Below, piece after piece: positions 1 to 5,009 of a stretch of DNA of 8,243 nt. Source of the DNA: Ignavibacteria bacterium (GTDB taxonomy: Bacteria > Bacteroidota > Ignavibacteria > Ignavibacteriales > Melioribacteraceae); NCBI GenBank assembly GCA_011049495.1, contig DSBF01000075.1:1-8243 (forward strand), in the 5' to 3' direction. Position 1 is the first letter of the stretch, and each line of letters opens with the position of its first letter. Both the position numbers and the translations under genes were made by a program. The notes beneath the pieces were generated by a model, which worked only from the letters and a program-made list of their open reading frames with translations, did no database searches and was not told the DNA's origin.

Positions 1-1278
1 AGAATTCCCGATGGATATGTTTCCGGTCATGCCAACCAAGCAAGAATTACAAAAATAAAATTAAACGATCCCGAAAATTATCTTTATTCACCGGATGTAA
101 TTACATTCGCACGCGAGAAAGGATATTTCGAAGGTGAAGATTCTGAGTTCAACTTTTCCGATGCATACGCTCCACTTGATTTTGGAGCAATCAGATTTTG
201 CGATGCGCGAGTTTGGTCTTTGTTCAGAAGAGTTAACGGTGATATGGATAAATACATTAACTATATCAACGGCGAAAGTCTTGAAAGAATGCCTCTATAT
301 ATCAAACCGGAAAAAAAACTATCTGTTCATGATGTTATGCATTTGATGAGAGATCATTATCAAGGAACCGAGCTGGATATGACAAAAGGAATTGCTGCCG
401 GTCCTTATGATATGCCTTACCGCTGGCGACCGCTTGTATGGGAACATGAAGGTGAGCGGTATTTCCATGAACGACCGATCTCAACACCACAAACTGCTTG
501 GTCATTTGTCAGTCAATCTAGATCGGATTTACCGCGTGAAATCGGTGGCGTACTTTGGTACGGTGTAGATGATACATATTTCACTGTTTATGTTCCGATG
601 TATGCATCAATTACAAAAGCACCTTATAATTTTGCCGAAGGAGTTGCTTCCCTTTCAAAGTTCAGTTGGGATTCAGCTTTTTGGGTTTTTAATTTTGTAT
701 CTAATTTTGCTTATCCGAAATTTTCAATGGTTATCGATGATGTACAAAAAGTGCAAAATGATTTGGAAGGTAAATTTATTTCGCGACAAAAATCTATTGA
801 AGATGCTGCTTTAGCTTTGTATAAAGACTCACCAGGTAAAGCCATTGATCATTTAACAAATTACACAAACGAAATGGCTGAAATTACAATAAAGAGATGG
901 AAAAAACTTGGTGAAGATTTAATACTCAATTATATCGATGGCATTGCAAAGACGGAATTTTACAGACCTAAAAACATTGGCTATCCCGATGAATTTAAAA
1001 AACTTATCGTTGATGAAAGCGGTGATCGATTCAAAATGAAAAAACTTTCTGTTGAGATTGAAGAAGAATATCGAATGGCACTACAAAAAGCAGAAAAACT
1101 TTTAAATGATAAAAAATATTCCGAAGCAAAAAAAGCATTTGAGAAAGTTTTAGAATTAAAACCGGCTGATGAAAACTCAAAAAAGCAAATTGCTTTAATT
1201 GACGAAACTCTTGCAAAGATTGATGAAATTCATAATGAGAAGTTTAATTCGAATAAATCGGATTTGATAAGTCACTAA
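1..1278 (+). CDS. C69-family dipeptidase (PepD-like), 5'-truncated, with C-terminal TPR-like helices
   Basis: The reading frame is open from the first base, so this is the last 425 residues of a longer protein; the true start and the expected N-terminal nucleophile cysteine of family C69 lie outside the window. The family is recognised from PDGYVSGHANQARI (nt 7-48), SPDVITFAREKGYF, then DAYAPLDFGAIRFCDARVW and a following block with GPYDMPYRWRPL. These are conserved blocks of bacterial C69 peptidases, N-terminal-nucleophile hydrolases that cleave dipeptides and are often exported. After the catalytic domain, about nt 1060-1215 encode a charged helical segment with NDKKYSEAKKAFEKVLELKP, which reads as one TPR repeat, followed by a lysine-rich tail. 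An internal ATG at 226 is not a credible start because conserved family sequence lies before it. The gene converges on the AbgT transporter gene and ends just before the tandem hairpin repeats. The family call is firm; substrate and location cannot be judged without the N-terminus. Confidence 0.88.
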   Translation, partial: RIPDGYVSGHANQARITKIKLNDPENYLYSPDVITFAREKGYFEGEDSEFNFSDAYAPLDFGAIRFCDARVWSLFRRVNGDMDKYINYINGESLERMPLYIKPEKKLSVHDVMHLMRDHYQGTELDMTKGIAAGPYDMPYRWRPLVWEHEGERYFHERPISTPQTAWSFVSQSRSDLPREIGGVLWYGVDDTYFTVYVPMYASITKAPYNFAEGVASLSKFSWDSAFWVFNFVSNFAYPKFSMVIDDVQKVQNDLEGKFISRQKSIEDAALALYKDSPGKAIDHLTNYTNEMAEITIKRWKKLGEDLILNYIDGIAKTEFYRPKNIGYPDEFKKLIVDESGDRFKMKKLSVEIEEEYRMALQKAEKLLNDKKYSEAKKAFEKVLELKPADENSKKQIALIDETLAKIDEIHNEKFNSNKSDLISH

Positions 1279-1289
1279 ACAAAGTAAAA

Positions 1290-1513
1290 CTCGAAGGTAA
1301 CTTGCTTTTTCCTTCGAGGTTACTCGGTATTATAAAATTAAGCAACCTTGAAGGATATTGAGCTCTTACGAGCCTCCCTTACCTTCAAGGTTTGTGAATA
1401 TAAAAAAATCTCGAAGGTAACTTGCTTTTTCCTTCGAGGTTGCTCGGTATTATAAAATTAAGCAACCTTGAAGGATATTGAACTCTCGCGAGCCTCTCTT
1501 ACCTTCAAGGTTT
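1290..1513. repeat. Two tandem ~104-bp units at 120-bp period, each with two hairpins
   Basis: Copy 1 (1290-1393) and copy 2 (1410-1513) differ at five positions by eye (1322/1442, 1362/1482, 1367/1487, 1368/1488, 1377/1497). Each unit has a short hairpin with arms CTCGAAGG/CCTTCGAG (1290-1297 with 1311-1318; 1410-1417 with 1431-1438). Each also has a longer one with 11-bp perfect arms AACCTTGAAGG/CCTTCAAGGTT (1344-1354 with 1382-1392; 1464-1474 with 1502-1512). Four of the five differences fall in the loop of the long hairpin and none in the listed arms, which suggests the stems are maintained. The repeat fills the gap between two convergent genes. It could be a duplicated terminator cassette or a REP-like intergenic element. 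Confidence 0.9.
1402..1438 (-). terminator. Rho-independent terminator of the abgT-type gene
   Basis: Read on the minus strand, the short hairpin of repeat copy 2 (arms 1431-1438 and 1410-1417, 8 bp, extendable across a G-U pair) is followed one base later by seven T residues (A run at 1402-1408 on the plus strand). It lies about 80 nt beyond the transporter stop codon. The equivalent hairpin in copy 1 is followed by a poorer T tract. Confidence 0.6.
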
Positions 1514-1517
1514 TTTT
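1464..1517 (+). terminator. Rho-independent terminator of the dipeptidase gene
   Basis: The long hairpin of repeat copy 2 has 11-bp perfect arms (1464-1474, 1502-1512) and runs directly into seven T residues at 1511-1517. That is the expected arrangement for plus-strand termination. The 27-nt loop is long but contains a small internal palindrome (CTCGCGAG). Copy 1 has the same stem but only three T residues, so copy 2 is the stronger plus-strand stop. Confidence 0.65.
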
Positions 1518-1519
1518 AA

Positions 1520-3043
1520 TTACGGTGTAAAGTAAAGTGGTGCATCTGGTCCTAACGGCAATTCAAGCAGCATCCAAATAATCATCATTGGAATTCTTAC
1601 CAAAGCAAAAACAATTGCAAATGGAAGCATTGCAGAAATAATTGTGCCGAGACCTATATTTTTTACATACTTCTGAGCAAATACAATTACAATCGGGAAA
1701 TATGGAAGAAGCGGTGTTAAAATGTTTGTATATGAATCACCTATTCTATAAGCCGCTTGTGTCATTTCAGGAGAGTAACCCATTAGCATTAACATCGGGA
1801 CAAAAATCGGAGCCATTATTGCCCACTTTGCCGAAGCACTACCGATTAATATATTAATTAATGAAGAAACCAAAATGAATGCAACAATAAGAGGAATCCC
1901 CGTAAAGCCAATAGTTTTCAAAGTATCCGCACCTCCAACGGCAACAATCAACCCTAAATTTGACCAATTGAAATAAGCAACAAATTGAGCAGCAGCAAAC
2001 GCAAGAACTATGTATCCACCCATACTTGCCATAGATTCAGCGGTCCAACTTGCAACTTCTCTATCACTCTTAACTGTTTTTGTAACAATACCATAAACTA
2101 AACCAACAATAAAAAATATCACAAACATAAACGGAACAATACTTACAAAGAAAGGTTGAAGTCCTCCATCTGCATCTCTTAAAATTGAACCTTCGGGAAT
2201 AAACATAAATCCCATAATAACTAAGCAAATTAATAACGTAATTCCAGCCCATCGTAAACCTTTACGTTCGAGAGGTGTGATTTCATCATTTGATTTTTCT
2301 AATTCATCATGAGCTTCATATTTACCAAGTCGTGGTTCAAGAATTTTTTCAGTAACCCATGTACCGGCAATTCCAACAACCGGAACAGATGCCGCCATTA
2401 AATACCAGTTAGCAGTTGCATCTACCATATAAGTGGGATCAATAATTCTTGCTGCCGGTTGTGTAAATGCTGCAAGTAACGGATCAAGTCCGGTTAAGAA
2501 TAGGTTTGCACCAAATCCACCCGAAACCCCGGCAAAAGCAGCGGCTAAACCTGCAATTGGATGTCTACCCATTCCATAAAAAATAGCAGCACCAAGGGGA
2601 ATTAAAACAACATAACCAGCATCAGCTGCAATACTGGAAAGCATACCGGCTGTAACTATTGAGAATGTAATTAATTTGGAAGGAACAGATTTAACAAATG
2701 CTCGCAATGATACTGCAATTAAACCTGATTTTTCGGCAACGCCAATTCCGAGCATTACCACAAGCACTAAACCTAACGGAGGGAAGTCAGTAAAGACTGT
2801 TACCATTTCCGTAAAAATTCTTTGAATACCTGCAGCATCAAGCAAGTTTACCGCTTCAATAGTTTTGCCTGTTCCGGGATGAACTGCCTTTACTCCCAAT
2901 AAGGATGCAATTAAGGAAGCGACAAGAACAATTCCCATTAGCATTACGAAAAGAGTAACCGGTTGAGGTAATTTATTACCAACTCTTTCAACTTTGTCTA
3001 AAACTTTCTGAAAGAATCCTGCTTTGGTTTTGTTTTCTTCCAT
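1520..3043 (-). CDS. AbgT-family transporter (p-aminobenzoyl-glutamate / antimetabolite transporter)
   Basis: This 507-residue inner-membrane protein has the length and layout of the AbgT family, whose members include E. coli AbgT (p-aminobenzoyl-glutamate uptake) and MtrF and YdaH (reported to export p-aminobenzoate and sulfonamides). A cytoplasmic N-terminus with GNKLPQPVTLF leads into many hydrophobic helices. The signature blocks are ADAGYVVLIPLGA (about 140-152), GSASAKWAIMAPIFVPML (401-418) and AYRIGDSYTNILTP (431-444). From memory of YdaH, the transport residues D180, N390, W400, P418, R426 and D429 would correspond at a constant +7 offset to D187, N397, W407, P425, R433 and D436, all present. 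The ATG start is supported by a strong AGAGGAGAGA directly upstream. The gene stands alone, downstream of the cytochrome terminator, and converges on the dipeptidase gene. Family membership does not settle substrate or transport direction. Confidence 0.93.
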   Translation of the reverse strand: MEENKTKAGFFQKVLDKVERVGNKLPQPVTLFVMLMGIVLVASLIASLLGVKAVHPGTGKTIEAVNLLDAAGIQRIFTEMVTVFTDFPPLGLVLVVMLGIGVAEKSGLIAVSLRAFVKSVPSKLITFSIVTAGMLSSIAADAGYVVLIPLGAAIFYGMGRHPIAGLAAAFAGVSGGFGANLFLTGLDPLLAAFTQPAARIIDPTYMVDATANWYLMAASVPVVGIAGTWVTEKILEPRLGKYEAHDELEKSNDEITPLERKGLRWAGITLLICLVIMGFMFIPEGSILRDADGGLQPFFVSIVPFMFVIFFIVGLVYGIVTKTVKSDREVASWTAESMASMGGYIVLAFAAAQFVAYFNWSNLGLIVAVGGADTLKTIGFTGIPLIVAFILVSSLINILIGSASAKWAIMAPIFVPMLMLMGYSPEMTQAAYRIGDSYTNILTPLLPYFPIVIVFAQKYVKNIGLGTIISAMLPFAIVFALVRIPMMIIWMLLELPLGPDAPLYFTP

Positions 3044-3053
3044 TCTCTCCTCT
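3044..3053 (-). promoter_or_regulatory. Strong Shine-Dalgarno site of the abgT-type gene
   Basis: The minus strand reads AGAGGAGAGA immediately before the ATG at 3043. This is the clearest ribosome-binding site in a window where most starts have none, and it fixes the start of the transporter gene. Confidence 0.75.
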
Positions 3054-3089
3054 TTGATTTATGCAAAAAAATAGAAATAAATTCCGCTT

Positions 3090-3118
3090 AAAATACCTGT
3101 TTACGGATAGAGTTACAA
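3090..3118 (-). promoter_or_regulatory. Possible housekeeping promoter of the abgT-type gene
   Basis: On the minus strand, TTGTAA (3113-3118) and TATTTT (3090-3095) are separated by 17 bp, each matching four of six consensus bases. The predicted start would leave a leader of about 40 nt holding the strong Shine-Dalgarno site. The match is weak in such AT-rich DNA; the terminator further upstream makes some promoter in this gap necessary. Confidence 0.3.
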
Positions 3119-3230
3119 TTAATTGGGAAGGAAATAGATGAAAATTCCAAAGCAGTCATTTCATAATTTTGTAGATTTTCATTTACTTTATTGAGGGTAA
3201 TTTATACATGAGTATTTACTTGAAAGGGAC

Positions 3231-3256
3231 AAAAAAGGCGTCCCGAAGAACGCCTT
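3231..3256 (-). terminator. Strong Rho-independent terminator with UUCG tetraloop after the cytochrome gene
   Basis: On the minus strand AAGGCGT (3250-3256) pairs with ACGCCTT (3235-3241). The inner bases add a U-G and a C-G pair closing a UUCG loop, giving a stem of nine pairs. The stem runs into six T residues (A run 3231-3236). It lies about 24 nt past the cytochrome stop codon and ends that transcription unit before abgT. This is the best terminator in the window. Confidence 0.9.
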
Positions 3257-3279
3257 ATTAATAACATTAAAAGTAACAA

Positions 3280-4386
3280 TTACTTGATGAGATTCATTTT
3301 GATTGATTTCATGTAATTACCGGCAGTCAACCGTGCAAAATAAATTCCGCTTGCAACTTGAGAACCTAAAGCATCGGTTCCATTCCATTTTGCTTCAAAA
3401 TTACCGGCATTGTAAACTTCGGAATCAACTAATGTTTGGACCAAAGCACCGCGAATATCATAAATTTCTAATCTAACTTTAGCTTGTTGCGGTAATGAAA
3501 ATCTAATATTTGTTGTGGGATTAAACGGATTCGGATAATTCTGCTCTAACTTATAGGAAAATGCCATACCACCTTTTTCTTCAACAGAAGAAGCTCCATG
3601 AGGATCGCCATGACAACTTACACAATTCATCTTAGTCATAACATTGTTAAATAATGCTGCACCGTGGCATGCAACGCAACTTGCCATTTCTTCCGGATCA
3701 GTATATGTAGGTACAAATGTTTGAGCAAAATATGCATTTAACAATTCAGCAACCTTAGCGCATGTATCTCCCGCAACTCTTGCACATCTTTCTTTACGTT
3801 CAACATCACTTACCTTTTTCTCGGCATGAATACACCATTCAGTAACAGAGATATGACAAAGCGGGCTTCCTGCAATATTCTGCGGTAACTCACCAACATA
3901 ATTTTTAGTTGAGAAATCAAAAACATTTGATTCATCTGTTGGTAGTTCTGATGAGCAGTACCATCCCCACAATTCAGTAATTAACGGAGCTGAGTCTGCT
4001 TTTCCGACAACCGCGCTTATAACTGCTGCGCCACCGTTTGTAGTACCACATAGTGTACCCCAACCAACACCACCGCCGCGTCCAAATAACATAATTTCCA
4101 TCGGGATATGTGTCCATGGGTCACCGATTTTCTCAGAAAGTAATTCTGTAAAAGCACCAAAGGTACCAGCACAACAATCCATATCATTCCAATATAAATA
4201 ATGTCCTTTCTCACGAGCTTCATCCGGGTCAATAGTTACGTAAGGCAGGGGCCAAGTTGCTTGGGTTGAACCGGCAAAAAGTTTTCCACTTGATAATGCA
4301 TTCAATCCGGCAACTCCTACTGCAGCACCTACGGCATACTTTGAAGTGTTAGTTAAAAATTCTTTTCTGGTTTGTTTTTTGTTCAT
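3280..4386 (-). CDS. Split-Soret-type dihaem cytochrome c with Tat-like leader and T9SS type A sorting domain
   Basis: 368 residues. Residues 1-38 form a leader with a twin-arginine-like TRKEFLT (Arg-Lys in place of Arg-Arg), an Ala/Gly/Val-rich hydrophobic core and likely cleavage after KLFA. Residues 45-220 resemble the C_GCAxxG_C_C / split-Soret cytochrome family: DCCAGTFGAF (C71, C72), a Gly-rich stretch FGRGGGVGWGTLCG (C113), C144, then LCHISVTEWC (C177, C185), C201 and C209. In the Desulfovibrio split-Soret cytochrome this N-terminal part carries an iron-sulfur centre. Two CxxCH haem c sites follow at 237-241 and 255-259, as expected for the dihaem family. Residues from about 276 to the end are a type A sorting domain (NYPNPFNPTTNIRF, YDIRGALV, SGIYFARL, final Lys) that would direct the protein to the T9SS and the cell surface. 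It is the last gene of the sigma-54-controlled unit; its ribosome-binding site overlaps the stop of the TPR gene. Family assignment is from motif pattern; surface location is inferred. Confidence 0.87.
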   Translation of the reverse strand: MNKKQTRKEFLTNTSKYAVGAAVGVAGLNALSSGKLFAGSTQATWPLPYVTIDPDEAREKGHYLYWNDMDCCAGTFGAFTELLSEKIGDPWTHIPMEIMLFGRGGGVGWGTLCGTTNGGAAVISAVVGKADSAPLITELWGWYCSSELPTDESNVFDFSTKNYVGELPQNIAGSPLCHISVTEWCIHAEKKVSDVERKERCARVAGDTCAKVAELLNAYFAQTFVPTYTDPEEMASCVACHGAALFNNVMTKMNCVSCHGDPHGASSVEEKGGMAFSYKLEQNYPNPFNPTTNIRFSLPQQAKVRLEIYDIRGALVQTLVDSEVYNAGNFEAKWNGTDALGSQVASGIYFARLTAGNYMKSIKMNLIK

Positions 4387-4392
4387 TGTCTA

Positions 4393-4398
4393 CTCCTA
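4393..4398 (-). promoter_or_regulatory. Shine-Dalgarno site overlapping the upstream stop codon
   Basis: The minus strand reads TAGGAG, six nt before the cytochrome ATG. The first three bases are the stop codon of the TPR gene. Ribosomes finishing the TPR protein would stop on the cytochrome's ribosome-binding site, so the two genes are probably translationally coupled. Confidence 0.75.
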
Positions 4399-4836
4399 GT
4401 TTAAGGTTTTTAGTGCTTGTTGTAATTTGATTATTATTCTATCTACCAAATTGTAGTATTCGGATTGGGGAGAAACTTTTTCAAAGTATTTCAATGATTT
4501 TTCTATTTCACAGTAGAGCCAAAGAATACCGAGTTTTATTATTTCATCATCATTATGGTATCCGGTTATTTCTTGATCCATTTTATGAATAATATCGGGG
4601 CAAGGACAATCGTCTCTGATCGGATCGGTGTTAAGTATCAATTCAACATCTTCGTCAACTAATTTATAAAACTCGTTAACTGCATTATTTAGTTGTGAAG
4701 TTTGAAGATAACAGATAATTAGTTTCTTGCGTGCAGATTTAAGTGAGGGATTTTTCTGAACAGCTTTTTCAAGCTCATTAAGAGCATCTGCATATCTTCT
4801 TGCAATAAAATATTGATTACCTAGCATTTCACTCAT
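4396..4836 (-). CDS. Small cytoplasmic TPR protein, first gene of the sigma-54 operon
   Basis: Up to 146 residues, without signal peptide or membrane segment, so probably cytoplasmic. Residues 3-36 (GNQYFIARRYADALNELEKA, then NP) form a typical TPR repeat and about 37-62 a second, weaker one. The rest is predicted helical and includes a DDCPCPD element (C77, C79) plus C42 and C109. No catalytic motif is visible. The gap to the cytochrome gene is nine bases, and an adaptor or maturation role for that cytochrome is a reasonable but unproven guess. The start is ambiguous: the sigma-54 promoter would place +1 at about 4840, leaving only 4 nt before the ATG at 4836. The ATG at 4827 (residue 4), with a GAGTGA sequence before it and a leader of about 13 nt, may be the real start unless the mRNA is leaderless. 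Confidence 0.8.
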   Translation of the reverse strand: MSEMLGNQYFIARRYADALNELEKAVQKNPSLKSARKKLIICYLQTSQLNNAVNEFYKLVDEDVELILNTDPIRDDCPCPDIIHKMDQEITGYHNDDEIIKLGILWLYCEIEKSLKYFEKVSPQSEYYNLVDRIIIKLQQALKTLN

Positions 4837-4850
4837 AATGCGATTTATTT

Positions 4851-4867
4851 TGCAAGATACGTGCCGA
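4851..4867 (-). promoter_or_regulatory. Sigma-54 (RpoN) promoter of the TPR-cytochrome operon
   Basis: The minus strand reads TCGGCACGTATCTTGCA, against the consensus YTGGCACGRNNNTTGCW: only the T before GG and the R position differ. The invariant GG (4865-4864) and GC (4853-4852) are separated by exactly 10 bases, placing them at -25/-24 and -13/-12 with +1 near 4840. It lies directly in front of the TPR-cytochrome operon and downstream of a gene for a sigma-54 activator, which strengthens the call considerably. Confidence 0.85.
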
Positions 4868-4911
4868 ATATAGGCTAGGTTTATTTCGCTTTTTGAAGTT
4901 TTTTCTGAGGA

Positions 4912-4925
4912 GTTGCTGCAACACT
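4912..4925. promoter_or_regulatory. Candidate activator-binding site, promoter-proximal palindrome
   Basis: GTTGCTGCAAC (4912-4922) is a perfect 5+1+5 palindrome centred at about -77 from the predicted sigma-54 start. It is followed by A-C-T to give TGCAACACT, a 9-mer that recurs at 5001-5009. Dyad sites upstream of a sigma-54 promoter are where Fis-type enhancer-binding proteins usually act. Assignment to the adjacent regulator is inference. Confidence 0.5.
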
Positions 4926-4990
4926 TTGCATCAGTGCGGTATAAGTATTTGATTTACAATTAGTTATAGAAACGAGACGGATTACAACAG

Positions 4991-5009
4991 TGCAACAAAA
5001 TGCAACACT
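4991..5009. promoter_or_regulatory. Candidate activator-binding site, distal TGCAACA pair
   Basis: TGCAACA occurs at 4991-4997 and again at 5001-5007, ten bases (one helical turn) apart, centred about -154 and -164 from the predicted start. The second copy continues to the same 9-mer (TGCAACACT) as the proximal site, 84 bp away, close to eight helical turns. It touches the stop codon of the regulator gene. Confidence 0.45.

Noticed and set aside
134..346. Overlapping frames inside the dipeptidase, transporter, cytochrome, activator and porin genes (for example 134-346, 569-814, 1642-1857, 4017-4232, 5603-5791)
   Set aside because: Each is covered by a gene with clear family motifs in another frame; their translations show no family features.
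1290..1513. CRISPR array
   Set aside because: Only two units, of about 104 bp, with internal hairpins and a short non-unique spacer; no cas genes nearby.
3138..3194. 18-codon plus-strand ORF (begins MKIPKQSF) with AAGGAAA before its ATG
   Set aside because: Very short, no recognisable leader or motif, and lies in the promoter region of the opposite-strand transporter gene; the purine-rich stretch is likely chance.
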